Notes: generated by a model from the sequence alone, not told the origin. DNA of 11,284 nucleotides from JBBKWJ01 sp037968895 (GCA_037968895.1 JBBKWJ010000214.1:1-11284); one strand, 5' to 3'. Shown: positions 1 to 8,422, counted from the stretch's first letter. A program made the numbers and translations.

Positions 1-534
1 GTCGTGAACGGGCAAGCTCGGACGGCGGGCAACATCGATGAATCCTGGCGCGGCACGCAGGTTGATGAGCTGTTTCAGGAAGCCACAGGACTGCCGTTTG
101 CGGTCAACAACGACGCCGATTTGGCGGGCATTGCCGAGATGACTCTTGGCGCGGGCCGCGGCCTCACGGGCACCGTGATCATGATCACCATCGGCACCGG
201 CCTCGGGTCCGGGGTCTTCTATAACGGTCAACTGATACCGAACATCGAACTCGGACGGATGCCGGGCAAGGACGGAAAGCCCATCGAGTTCTACGCGGGC
301 GACAAGGCGCGAAAGGCCAACGATCTAAGTTGGTCCGAGTGGGGCGAACGGTTCAACTACTTCCTTCAGCGGACCGCCAGGGTTTGCGCCCCCGACCACT
401 TCATCCTCGGCGGTGGTGCCAGCAAGAAGTTGGCCAAGTACTCCGAGCAACTCACCGTCGAAACGCCGGTTCGAGTTGCCCAGTTCTTGAACAACGCCGG
501 AATTATCGGTGCGGCAATTACCGCTCAGCCCTAG
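1..534 (+). CDS. ppgK: Polyphosphate-glucokinase-like ROK family sugar kinase, 3' part (5' end outside the window)
   Basis: This is the C-terminal 177 residues of a cytoplasmic ROK-fold kinase that would phosphorylate glucose to glucose-6-phosphate; PpgK enzymes use polyphosphate and/or ATP. Counting from the first codon in the window, I see the catalytic-base motif VNNDAD (Asp38), the phosphate-binding loop TIGTGLGSG (63-71), and the adenosine-side motif ILGGGASKK near the end. The stretch from the NDAD motif on, including the tryptophan-rich LSWSEW segment at about 109-114, matches the PpgK branch of ROK proteins rather than the NagC repressors. The classical ROK zinc-cysteine cluster is absent, as in PpgK. 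The usual E-x-G-H motif reads ELGR (Arg86), so donor and sugar specificity are less certain than the fold. The gene stops at TAG 532-534; no good terminator hairpin follows. Confidence 0.85.
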   Translation, partial: VVNGQARTAGNIDESWRGTQVDELFQEATGLPFAVNNDADLAGIAEMTLGAGRGLTGTVIMITIGTGLGSGVFYNGQLIPNIELGRMPGKDGKPIEFYAGDKARKANDLSWSEWGERFNYFLQRTARVCAPDHFILGGGASKKLAKYSEQLTVETPVRVAQFLNNAGIIGAAITAQP

Positions 535-565
535 CGGAGCGGCTACTCCCAACACCAACTTTCCG

Positions 566-594
566 TGGACGAGCGCAGGGATTAGCGCGATACT
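566..594 (+). promoter_or_regulatory. Possible housekeeping-type promoter ahead of the PEP-utilising gene
   Basis: In the 110-bp gap after the kinase gene, TGGACG (566-571) and GATACT (589-594) are separated by 17 bp, and each matches four of six consensus bases. Transcription would start near position 601, giving a leader of about 44 nt that begins with a small perfect hairpin (CTCGC 601-605, GCGAG 610-614). This is a pattern match only; transcription could equally read through from the kinase gene. Confidence 0.25.
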
Positions 595-644
595 CAACTC
601 CTCGCACACGCGAGCAAAAATGTGATTCGAGCCTGGGGGAACGA

Positions 645-2288
645 ATGACTACATGGACTGCACCAGCACCGGGACCGTGGCAGCAGGACTCTGCGCACAC
701 GCCCGTCTCGCAATCGACGATCATGCAGGAGGTCTACCCGCCGGGCTTTAACCGCGGGTTTAGCGAAACCTTCAGTCGCTACGGGATGCTGCTCGACCGC
801 CTTGCGATGGCGTCGGTGAATGGGTTCACCTACCACCAGCCGCAGCCGTTCGACATGCCGGGTCCCGACGGTCCTATGTCGCCAGACGCGATCAATGCCG
901 AATTCGGAAAGCGACTCGGTTTGGCGGCCGAGACGTTCGAGACAAAGCGATGGCGGCAGGATCTCCAGGATTGGGACAACGAGTGGAAGCCGGGCGCGAT
1001 CTCCACGCATCGAGCGTTCTCCGACGTGGATTTGGCAAATCTCGACGATGTTACTCTGCTCGCGCACGTGTCTGCCGTCGGCGAGCACGTGTCGGAAATG
1101 GTGTATCAGCACCACCGTTTCAACATGGCCGCGATCTTGCCGGTTGGCGACTTTGCGCTTCACGCCTGCGGATGGACGGGGCGACCTCCGCACGAAATGC
1201 TCGCTGCACTCGATGGACACTCGACTGTCTCGGGCGCGCTGCCAGACGAGATGCGAGCCGCCGTCGAAGCGATACGGGCCAACGCCGACGCTCGACAGCT
1301 TCTTCACGATGACGGTGAGCCAGCACAGCGTCTGGCGACACTTCGAGGCGCGGTCCCTGCGGTCGACGAATACGTCCGGTCGGTCGACTGCCGGCTTGTC
1401 GATGGATTCGACATTGTTAATGTGACGATCCGAGAACGCCCGGAAATCGTCTTAGGCAAGCTAGCCGCCGGTCTGGACGCTGATCCTGAGCAGTCGGGCC
1501 GTCGTTCCGCTGCGTTTGCCGATGAGTTGCGGGCCTCGCTTCCTGTCGAACACCAAGCTGAATTTGACGAACTGCTCGGTGATGCTCGGGCCAACTATCG
1601 TCTGCGCGACGAGCGCGGAATCTACAGCGACGTCTCAGCGATCGGCCTACTGCGCCTTGGCTTGCTCGAAGTTGGTGCGAGGGCTCAGGAGCGTGGACAT
1701 ATTGCAGATATCGAGCTGGTCTTGGACGCCTCGCTTGCTGAAGTTCCACTCGTTCTATCGGGTCCAGGTTTGTCGGAGACCCTCACTCAACGAGCCGACC
1801 ACCGGCGTCAGCTCACCGCCGATGGCCCACCCCGTTTCCTCGGCTCGCCGCCTCCGCCTCCGCCATCGATGGATGAACTTCCCCCACCTCTTGCCAGATT
1901 GATGTCGGGAACAGGTTTCATGATCGAGTCGATTCTCGGGCAGCTCGAAGCTGCTGCGGGCGATAGTTCTCTTGTGGCTGGGCTCGCGGGGAACAGCGGA
2001 ATCTGTGAGGGATCAGCTCGCTTGGTTGAGAGCTTCGACGACCTCTTCGAACTCGTCGAAGGCGAGATCGTGATCACATCGTCGACGAGCGAGGCGTTCA
2101 ACAGCGTTCTCCATCTCGTTGGTGCGATCGTGACCGATCACGGCAGCCATGCATGCCACGCCGCAATTGTTGCTCGGGAGATGGGATTCCCCGCCGTGGT
2201 CGGCACCGTTGATGGAACCAAACGGATCCGGACCGGTGACCGTATTCGAGTAGACGGGACGAAAGGCGAAGTGCAGATTCTCTCGTGA
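645..2288 (+). CDS. PEP-utilising enzyme-like protein with phosphohistidine (swivelling) domain, lacking ATP-grasp
   Basis: The protein has 547 residues. The C-terminal ~90 residues are a PEP-utilising-enzyme mobile domain: TDHGSHACHAAIVAREMG (493-510) followed by FPAVVG closely matches the PEP-synthase phosphohistidine loop, making His505 the expected phospho-acceptor. Residues ~25-390 look like the helical substrate-binding region of rifampin-phosphotransferase-like dikinases. A proline-rich linker (six prolines at 402-407, three at 413-415) joins the two parts. The N-terminal ATP-grasp (PPDK_N) domain of complete dikinases is missing, so the protein probably needs a separate ATP-grasp partner, or has another role. 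I chose ATG 645 because GGGGGA at 635-640 precedes it and the segment beginning WTAPAPGPW looks like the family's start; the reading frame stays open upstream but without sense. The stop overlaps the following MFS start. The substrate is unknown. Confidence 0.85.
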   Translation: MTTWTAPAPGPWQQDSAHTPVSQSTIMQEVYPPGFNRGFSETFSRYGMLLDRLAMASVNGFTYHQPQPFDMPGPDGPMSPDAINAEFGKRLGLAAETFETKRWRQDLQDWDNEWKPGAISTHRAFSDVDLANLDDVTLLAHVSAVGEHVSEMVYQHHRFNMAAILPVGDFALHACGWTGRPPHEMLAALDGHSTVSGALPDEMRAAVEAIRANADARQLLHDDGEPAQRLATLRGAVPAVDEYVRSVDCRLVDGFDIVNVTIRERPEIVLGKLAAGLDADPEQSGRRSAAFADELRASLPVEHQAEFDELLGDARANYRLRDERGIYSDVSAIGLLRLGLLEVGARAQERGHIADIELVLDASLAEVPLVLSGPGLSETLTQRADHRRQLTADGPPRFLGSPPPPPPSMDELPPPLARLMSGTGFMIESILGQLEAAAGDSSLVAGLAGNSGICEGSARLVESFDDLFELVEGEIVITSSTSEAFNSVLHLVGAIVTDHGSHACHAAIVAREMGFPAVVGTVDGTKRIRTGDRIRVDGTKGEVQILS

Positions 2289-3514
2289 TCGACGAGCGCG
2301 GACTCTCTACGGCGTCCGTGCTCGGAATCGCCGCCGCGGCCGGACTCGTGCCGCTCAATTCGACGATGATCGCCGTCGCGCTACCGCAGATTGCTTCCGA
2401 CTTCGACATGTCGACTGGCAGGGCGAGCCTTCTTGTGACGGTCTACTTGGTGGCGATGCTGGTCGGCCAACCCATTGCCGGACGGCTAGGCGACGCATTC
2501 GGAAATCAGCGAATGGTCAATTTGGCGTTGGTCGGCGTTATCGGCTGCTCGGTGATCGCCGCAGCATCATCAACCTTCGTGATGCTGGCGAGTGCTCGTG
2601 TGGCGCAGGCAGCTTTTTCGGCGGCCCTCGTCCCGGCAGTGCAATCACTTCTGAGATCGGCGAGTCCCCCGGAGCAGAGCGGTCAGGTTTTTGGACTCAT
2701 GGGATCGGTACTCGGCGTCGGAGCGGCAAGCGGCCCCGTCGTTGGTGGATTGCTAACACAAGCGTTTGGATGGCAGGCCATCTTCTTGTTCAACATTCCC
2801 GTGGCCGCTGCGGCCTTGTTCGTTTCGACTCGTCTGGGCGCAGGGGAATCATCCACTCCTATTGCTTCCGCCGCTAGGACAAGTGGCGACGAGGCCCCCG
2901 GCGATGTCAGACGAATCGTTAACCCGGTGTTCGCCTCAGCGTTTTCCGTGCAAGCTCTTAGCACGCTGGCGCAGTACGCATTGCTCCTTCTCACGCCGAT
3001 TATCCTCGACGCACGAGGCTGGGAGTCGGGCCGCATCGGCTTGGTGTTGTCGGCACTAACTGTCGGCATGATCGTCACCGGCCCGCTTGGCGGGCGGCTG
3101 GGTGACAGGCTCGGACGTCGACAGCCAACACAAGCCGGTCTTGCTATTGCCGCCGTGTCCGTGTTTGTCCTGCTTCTCGGCGGGCGAACCACAGCAACAA
3201 TTATTCTCGTTGTCGGACTCGCTGTCTTCGGCGTTGGCCTGGGAACGGCAACTCCCAACATGACGACGGCGGCACTCGAGTCCGTCCCGCCAAGACGCAC
3301 TGGCGCCGCCGCTGGTGTTCTCTCGACGAGTCGCTATGTGGGAAGCATCGTGACGAGCGTCGTCGTGTCGATCGTGGTGACTGGGGATGCGAGCGGGACC
3401 CGGATCGTATTCGCACTGGCAACGGCTGCAATGCTCATGGCAATCGTGCTGGCGAACCGATTTCCTTCAGCTGTCGACGAAGGGCAATCGAGCCCCGTGT
3501 CGCGCCAGCGATGA
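2285..3514 (+). CDS. MFS transporter, drug:H+ antiporter type
   Basis: This is a 409-residue inner-membrane major-facilitator protein of a length that fits 12 transmembrane helices. Helix 1 carries LNSTMIAVALPQ (24-35), the motif-D1 region, with Asn where DHA2 exporters usually have Asp. The loop after helix 2 has motif A (GRLGDAFGNQR, 66-76). Arg105 in RVAQ marks motif B. SVLGVGAASGPVVGG (141-155) is motif C, which is characteristic of antiporters, meaning exporters. A second motif-A-like segment, GGRLGDRLGRR (269-279), begins the second half. The GTG start overlaps the previous stop as GTGA and there is no well-placed Shine-Dalgarno sequence, so translation is probably coupled to the PEP-utilising gene. 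The pairing suggests export of a compound that the upstream protein handles; this is inference, and the substrate cannot be read from sequence. Confidence 0.9.
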   Translation: MIDERGLSTASVLGIAAAAGLVPLNSTMIAVALPQIASDFDMSTGRASLLVTVYLVAMLVGQPIAGRLGDAFGNQRMVNLALVGVIGCSVIAAASSTFVMLASARVAQAAFSAALVPAVQSLLRSASPPEQSGQVFGLMGSVLGVGAASGPVVGGLLTQAFGWQAIFLFNIPVAAAALFVSTRLGAGESSTPIASAARTSGDEAPGDVRRIVNPVFASAFSVQALSTLAQYALLLLTPIILDARGWESGRIGLVLSALTVGMIVTGPLGGRLGDRLGRRQPTQAGLAIAAVSVFVLLLGGRTTATIILVVGLAVFGVGLGTATPNMTTAALESVPPRRTGAAAGVLSTSRYVGSIVTSVVVSIVVTGDASGTRIVFALATAAMLMAIVLANRFPSAVDEGQSSPVSRQR

Positions 3515-3533
3515 GGAGTCATGCTGCCGGTGA

Positions 3534-3554
3534 TGCTTCTGCGGGCCAGATGCA
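3534..3554. terminator. Possible weak hairpin between convergent genes
   Basis: Within the 43 bp separating the convergent MFS and glutamate dehydrogenase genes, TGCTTCTG (3534-3541) pairs with CAGATGCA (3547-3554) around a five-base loop, with one T-T mismatch. No T-run follows on either strand, so it is only a candidate bidirectional terminator. Nothing else is visible in the gap. Confidence 0.25.
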
Positions 3555-3557
3555 GAC

Positions 3558-6500
3558 TCAGGCAGGAGCCGCTCGACCGATCAGATTGCGGACTTCGCGA
3601 GCGCTGACCAGCAGCATCGTGAGGTCGGCCGGGCCCGAGGCGCGAATCTCGACGAGAGTCTTGGAGAAATGGTCGACTGCGCTGTGGTTGCTCCGCGCCC
3701 ACTGCCCCACGAGCTCCTTTGGGTCGGAGTCGCCCGGGCAGCTCACTGCCTGTGTTGTGAGCGCTCGGTGATCAGCGTAGAGATCGCCTCGCAGCGTTAG
3801 CCGGGCTAGCGAAGCCAACTGGCTGTCGCGGGGGAGTGCCAGGATGCGATCTCGCAGCCAGTTCAGCTGGAGTTCATCGGCAATCGCGAAGTGCACCCCT
3901 GCCACAACTGCAGCCTCGACCCCACACTCGTCGGCGACATCGACGATGTCGAGCGCAGCCAACGATTGTTCCATTACGGCAATCCGCTCCGCCAGCGGCA
4001 TTGCCATGCCGGACTCGAGCAGGCCCTTGAGCGTTTTTTTGTACGTCTTCTGGTCGGTGCCGACCAGGTAGTTGGGCATGTGATCGATGATGCTTCGAAC
4101 TGGTTCTGCGAGCCCCGAAACAGCTGCAGCTGCACTAAAGGGGGCTGGGCGGGTGCGCAGAAGCTGGCGAGTCGCCCGTTCGGCGAGCTGGCGAGCCGAG
4201 AGGTGAATGCCGAGCTGGAGAAGGGCCGGGATCGAGGCGTCGAGCTCGTTGACGTCGCTGGTCAGGTCGTCGAGTTTGAAGATCTCCCAGGCAGCAATGT
4301 GGGCGGCCGCGATTTCGTGGCTCGCGGCGGATGTCTCCTGCGATAGGCGGTAGACCATTGTTGGCCCGGCGCGATCGACAACAAGATTGGCAATTCGGTT
4401 CGCGATGATTTCTCGGCGCAGTCGATGGTTCAGTATCGCGGCTCCGTGACGCTCGCGGAGCTGCTGCGGGAAGTAGTCCAACAGAAGCGGCTCGAAGATT
4501 GCGTCGTCCGGCAATGACGACATCAACAGCTCATCGTTGAGCGTGTTTTTCGAATACGCCATCAGCACGGCAATCTCAGGCGCCGTCAAACCCTCGTTGG
4601 CCAACCTTCGATCGGCCATTGCTTCGGCGTCGGGAAGGAATTCAAGGTTGCGGTCGAGCAGTCCCCGACCAACGAGTGACGCCATGTATCGTTCGTGAAC
4701 GTCGACCATGCTCGCTGCTTCGACACGCTCCTCACTTAGAGCTTGGGTCTGTCGGTGGTTGTTCGCGAGAACGAGCGACGCTACTTCAGCCGTCATGTCA
4801 GCCAGTAGTTTGTTGCGTTGTTTGGCAGTTAGATCGCCTGCGGCGACGATCTGGTCAATAGCGATCTTGATGTTTACCTCATGGTCAGAACAGTCGACTC
4901 CACCAGCGTTGTCGATGGCATCGGTGTTGATTCGCCCACCGTTGCGGGCGAACTCGACCCGAGCCCGTTGAGTGAAGCCTAGGTTGCCACCCTCGCCAAC
5001 AACCTTGGCCCGAAGGTCACAGCCGTCGACGCGAATCGCATCGTTGGCCTTGTCGCCTACATCGGCATGCGACTCTGTTGAAGCCTTAACATATGTGCCG
5101 ATACCTCCGTTCCAAAGCAAGTCGACCGGCGCCCGTAGTACCGCAGACATGAGCTCGGCGGGAGACATTTGCTCTGCCTCGACCCCAAGCGCCGCTCGGG
5201 CTTCGGGACTGAGGTTGATGGACTTCGAGGTTCGCGGGTAGACCCCTCCACCAGCTGAGAGCAGATCGGTGTTGTAGTCGGCCCAGCTCGAACGAGGGAC
5301 TTCGAATAAGCGACGCCGCTCAGCGAATGACGCTGTTGGGTCGGGATCGGGATCGATGAAAATGTGGCGGTGATCGAAGGCTGCCACGAGCCGGATTTGC
5401 GAGGAGAGGAGCATGCCGTTGCCGAACACGTCCCCCGACATATCACCTACCCCCACGACGGTGAACGGTTCATCTTGGATGTTGTAGTCAAGCTCGTGCA
5501 AGTGCTGCTTAACTGACTCCCACGCGCCTCGCGCCGTGATGCCCATGCCCTTGTGGTCATAGCCCTGTGAGCCACCAGATGCGAAGGCATCGCCAAGCCA
5601 GAAGCCGCGTTCTAGTGCGAGTTCGTTCGCTATGTCGGAGAACGTTGCGGTTCCCTTGTCAGCGGCGACAACGAGGTAGGTGTCGTCCCTCTGCCGCACA
5701 GTCAGCGGAGGCCCAACGACTTCGCCGTCGACCAGGTTGTCGGTGAGGTCGAGCAGAGCGGAGATGAAGAGGCGATAGCACGCCACGACTTCGTCGCGAA
5801 GAGCCTGAGGATCACTCGGCGGACGACTCAACACGAATCCGCCCTTCGCCCCTGACGGCACGATCACGGCGTTCTTGACCATTTGGGCCTTCACCAAACC
5901 GAGGACCTCGGTGCGGAAGTCCTCGTTGCGGTCAGACCATCGCAGCCCGCCTCTCGCCACTGGACCTGACCGAAGGTGGACGGCTTCGAAGCGGGGAGAG
6001 TGAACGAAGATCTCGAAATCCGGACGTGGTTCGGGGAGTTCAAGGACGTGTCTGGAGTCGAGCTTGACCGCAATGTATGGCGGCGGCTTGCCTTCGTTGT
6101 CGACCTGAAAGAAGTTCGTGCGCAGCGTGTGGGTGATCAGGTTGTGGAACCGCCGCAGAATTCTGTCTTGGTCGAGGCTGCTGATCTCGTCGACAATTCC
6201 GGTGAACGCACCGCTAATCGCCTCGCACAACACGTTGCGCTCAGCCAACGACGGGTCGAAGCGAGCGATGAAGAGGTCGACGAGTGTCCGAACCACATCA
6301 GGGTGCTGGCCCAGCGTGTTCTCGATGTACTCCTGGCTGTGGGCGATTCCCGTTTGGTGCAGGTAGCGGGCGTAGACACGCAAGATTGAAAGGTCGCGGG
6401 CGCTGATTCCGGAACCGAGCACCATCCGGTTGAACCCGTCGTCGCCGATCTCGCCATTCCAGACCGCAACAAAGGCTTCTTCGACGAGCACCGCAGTTTC

Positions 6501-8360
6501 TCCGAAATCGTGTCCGGGGTTGGGGTGCTCAACCGAGAAATCGTAGATCCAGAGCGGTGCGCCGTCTTCGGTCAGTATCTCGTATGGCTGCTCGTCGACG
6601 ACGACCATGCCGAGGTTCGTGAGGCTTGGCATTACTGATGTCAGCGAAACCCGTTCTCCCCGTCGATACAGCTTGAGCTTGAAGGCGTTGTCTGGTTGGC
6701 CGGGGATGCGGTAGACGTTCACCCGGACATCTCCGTCGGCGACGAGCTGTTCTAACTCGGCGAGGTCGGCGACCGCAATGCGGGGTGCGAACGAGGTGTG
6801 ATAGCTGGAGGGAAAGGCATCGCGGTACCTGTGGGCCGCACTGACCCCTGCGTCCTCACCGAGCTCTTTGATCAATTCGGTCGCAAAGTCGTCGTCCCAA
6901 ACGCGGAGGATCCTCTCGATCTCGATTTCGAGTTCTGAGGTGTTGACCATGTTGGGATCGCCGCTATCGACCTGAACGTGGATCAGCAGCCGAGCCAGTA
7001 CCGAGTCGGAGATCTTGGCGGTCCAGTCAGCACCGTTGCCGCCGTATGCATCGGCGAGGAGTTCCTCGATCGCCGTCCGGGTCTCGGTGTTATAACGATC
7101 TCGCGGAATGTAAACCATGCACGTGACGAAACGGCCGAACAATTCAGCTCGAGCAAACAGTCGGACCCGGCGGCGCTCTTGTAGCCCAGTGATCGCAATC
7201 GCGGTCTCGAACAGTTCGTCCGCATCGATCTGGAGAAGTTCGTCTCGGGGATAGTCCTCAAGGATGGTGAGCAGGCGCTTCTCGTCGTGGCCACCCTTCG
7301 GGAAGCCGGCTCGTTCAACGGTGGCGTCCATGAGTCGACGGACCCGTGGGATCTTGGTGGCGGACTGGGTGTAGACCTCGGATGTGTAAAGGCCAACAAA
7401 ACGCCGTTCGCCGGTCACGGTGCCGCTCGCGTCGAAGGTCTTCACCCCGATGTAGTCGAGGAACGATGACCGGTGGACAGTCGAGCGGGACCCGGCCTTC
7501 GTGAGGTTGAGTAGTCTGGCTTCTCCTGCCCGGGCTCGCGCCTGAGGGGGCAGATCATCGAGTGAGCGGACCGGCACCCTTGGTTCGCCTCGGAGGATGC
7601 CCAAGCCGCTGCCGGGGACGACGCTCAGCGTGCTCGGTTCGAGGGAATACTCTCGGTATCCCAAGAGAATGAAATGATCGTCGGCGAGCCACCGCAGCAG
7701 TTCTTGCGCTTCGGCCACCTCGGCTTCGGCGACTGGGGTTGGTTCATCGGCGAGCGACTCGGCGATTGAGCTAACCCGATCTCGCATCGGCTGCCAGTCT
7801 TCGACGGCGGCTCGAACGTCGGCCAACACCTTCTGCACGCTCTGCTCGATCTCTTCGAGACGATCGGTGTGGCCCTGGCGATCGATTTCGATGCTGATGA
7901 ACGAGGCGTTGTTTCCGGAGCTCGCGGTGCGGGTGTCGCCAAATAGCTCACCTTCGGGTCGCATGTCGACCAACACCGGATGAACGACGAGGTGGATTCC
8001 GATACCCAATCGTGACAACTCCACGGTGACGGAGTCGACCAGAAATGGAAGGTCGTCGGTGACCGTAAGCAGGAATGAATGCGGACTCGCCCAACCGTCG
8101 ACTTCTACTCGCGGGTTGATGACCCGCACGACTGCTTCTCCAGACTCCCACCCCATTCCGATGCGGAGGTGCTCAGCCGCCATACCAAAGAGATCTTCGG
8201 GCCGGCGGCGCTCTATATCGTCGACATCGACGTGAGCGAAGTAGCCGCGAACAAACCCCTCGGTCTCGTCGCGGTCGGAGCGGACCGCAGCGAGACCTTT
8301 CGCCACAATCTGGTCGATTGCGCCATCGTTTGGTCGACCGGATCCGCTGTTGATATTCAC
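3558..8360 (-). CDS. gdh: NAD-specific glutamate dehydrogenase, large (180-kDa) class
   Basis: This cytoplasmic enzyme oxidatively deaminates L-glutamate to 2-oxoglutarate and ammonia with NAD+, linking amino-acid catabolism to the TCA cycle. At 1600 residues it matches the class length, close to the ~1620-residue mycobacterial enzyme. The N-terminal half holds the regulatory ACT-like region (for example PFLVDSVTVELSRLGI near 105-120 and ELLRWLADDHFILLGY near 221-236). The catalytic core includes ARGGLRWSDR (802-811), the substrate-binding lysine in QMVKNA (Lys829), the catalytic lysine in GAKGGF (Lys839) and the nucleotide-binding loop GVGDMSGD (970-977). I see no frameshift. The GTG start (8358-8360) is preceded two codons upstream by an in-frame TGA, so the frame cannot extend. 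There is no Shine-Dalgarno sequence, and a promoter-like hexamer lies 7 nt upstream. In mycobacteria this class is inhibited by GarA; nothing here shows whether that applies. Confidence 0.97.
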   Translation of the reverse strand: MNINSGSGRPNDGAIDQIVAKGLAAVRSDRDETEGFVRGYFAHVDVDDIERRRPEDLFGMAAEHLRIGMGWESGEAVVRVINPRVEVDGWASPHSFLLTVTDDLPFLVDSVTVELSRLGIGIHLVVHPVLVDMRPEGELFGDTRTASSGNNASFISIEIDRQGHTDRLEEIEQSVQKVLADVRAAVEDWQPMRDRVSSIAESLADEPTPVAEAEVAEAQELLRWLADDHFILLGYREYSLEPSTLSVVPGSGLGILRGEPRVPVRSLDDLPPQARARAGEARLLNLTKAGSRSTVHRSSFLDYIGVKTFDASGTVTGERRFVGLYTSEVYTQSATKIPRVRRLMDATVERAGFPKGGHDEKRLLTILEDYPRDELLQIDADELFETAIAITGLQERRRVRLFARAELFGRFVTCMVYIPRDRYNTETRTAIEELLADAYGGNGADWTAKISDSVLARLLIHVQVDSGDPNMVNTSELEIEIERILRVWDDDFATELIKELGEDAGVSAAHRYRDAFPSSYHTSFAPRIAVADLAELEQLVADGDVRVNVYRIPGQPDNAFKLKLYRRGERVSLTSVMPSLTNLGMVVVDEQPYEILTEDGAPLWIYDFSVEHPNPGHDFGETAVLVEEAFVAVWNGEIGDDGFNRMVLGSGISARDLSILRVYARYLHQTGIAHSQEYIENTLGQHPDVVRTLVDLFIARFDPSLAERNVLCEAISGAFTGIVDEISSLDQDRILRRFHNLITHTLRTNFFQVDNEGKPPPYIAVKLDSRHVLELPEPRPDFEIFVHSPRFEAVHLRSGPVARGGLRWSDRNEDFRTEVLGLVKAQMVKNAVIVPSGAKGGFVLSRPPSDPQALRDEVVACYRLFISALLDLTDNLVDGEVVGPPLTVRQRDDTYLVVAADKGTATFSDIANELALERGFWLGDAFASGGSQGYDHKGMGITARGAWESVKQHLHELDYNIQDEPFTVVGVGDMSGDVFGNGMLLSSQIRLVAAFDHRHIFIDPDPDPTASFAERRRLFEVPRSSWADYNTDLLSAGGGVYPRTSKSINLSPEARAALGVEAEQMSPAELMSAVLRAPVDLLWNGGIGTYVKASTESHADVGDKANDAIRVDGCDLRAKVVGEGGNLGFTQRARVEFARNGGRINTDAIDNAGGVDCSDHEVNIKIAIDQIVAAGDLTAKQRNKLLADMTAEVASLVLANNHRQTQALSEERVEAASMVDVHERYMASLVGRGLLDRNLEFLPDAEAMADRRLANEGLTAPEIAVLMAYSKNTLNDELLMSSLPDDAIFEPLLLDYFPQQLRERHGAAILNHRLRREIIANRIANLVVDRAGPTMVYRLSQETSAASHEIAAAHIAAWEIFKLDDLTSDVNELDASIPALLQLGIHLSARQLAERATRQLLRTRPAPFSAAAAVSGLAEPVRSIIDHMPNYLVGTDQKTYKKTLKGLLESGMAMPLAERIAVMEQSLAALDIVDVADECGVEAAVVAGVHFAIADELQLNWLRDRILALPRDSQLASLARLTLRGDLYADHRALTTQAVSCPGDSDPKELVGQWARSNHSAVDHFSKTLVEIRASGPADLTMLLVSAREVRNLIGRAAPA

Positions 8361-8367
8361 GAGTCAC

Positions 8368-8373
8368 ATACTA
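8368..8373 (-). promoter_or_regulatory. Candidate -10 element for leaderless glutamate dehydrogenase mRNA
   Basis: On the minus strand TAGTAT ends exactly 7 nt before the GTG start of the dehydrogenase. This is the geometry of actinobacterial leaderless transcripts, in which the start codon is also the first transcribed base. The absence of any Shine-Dalgarno-like purine run supports this. No convincing -35 hexamer is present at 16-18 bp. Confidence 0.5.
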
Positions 8374-8376
8374 GGC

Positions 8377-8400
8377 ACCCAGCGACAACCGGTGCTGGGT
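8377..8400. promoter_or_regulatory. 7-bp dyad ACCCAGC-N10-GCTGGGT upstream of glutamate dehydrogenase
   Basis: ACCCAGC (8377-8383) and GCTGGGT (8394-8400) are perfect inverted repeats whose arm centres are 17 bp apart. The dyad is centred about 28 bp upstream of the dehydrogenase start codon, across the position where the spacer and -35 region would lie. It therefore has the layout of a transcription-factor operator. It also lies 22 bp beyond the DUF6328 stop, so a terminator for that gene is an alternative, although no T-run follows. Confidence 0.4.
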
Positions 8401-8422
8401 AAGACGAGGTCTTTCGCGAGTA

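Noticed and set aside
601..614. Hairpin CTCGC-ACAC-GCGAG as a kinase terminator
   Set aside because: The stem is only 5 bp and is followed by CAAAAATG rather than a T-run. It lies close to the next gene's ribosome-binding site, so I mention it only as leader structure.
330..644. Open upstream extension of the PEP-utilising gene overlapping the ROK kinase in another frame
   Set aside because: The translated extension is low-complexity and arginine-rich, and it lies antiphase over a well-conserved kinase C-terminus. The Shine-Dalgarno sequence and family N-terminus both support ATG 645.
594..1307. 237-codon minus-strand frame antisense to the PEP-utilising gene
   Set aside because: It is a GC-rich codon-bias shadow: arginine- and histidine-rich with no recognisable motif, opposite a clearly conserved coding region.
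1848..1889. Proline-rich segment in the PEP-utilising protein as a possible insertion or repeat
   Set aside because: A proline-rich linker ahead of the mobile phosphohistidine domain is a usual feature of this protein type, not an anomaly.
2683..3300. 205-codon minus-strand frame antisense to the MFS gene
   Set aside because: Its Thr/Pro/Ala-rich composition mirrors the hydrophobic codons of the transporter. There is no domain and no ribosome-binding context.
5976..6389. 137-codon plus-strand frame antisense to glutamate dehydrogenase
   Set aside because: It is a shadow of a conserved enzyme-coding strand, with no independent start signal or family resemblance.
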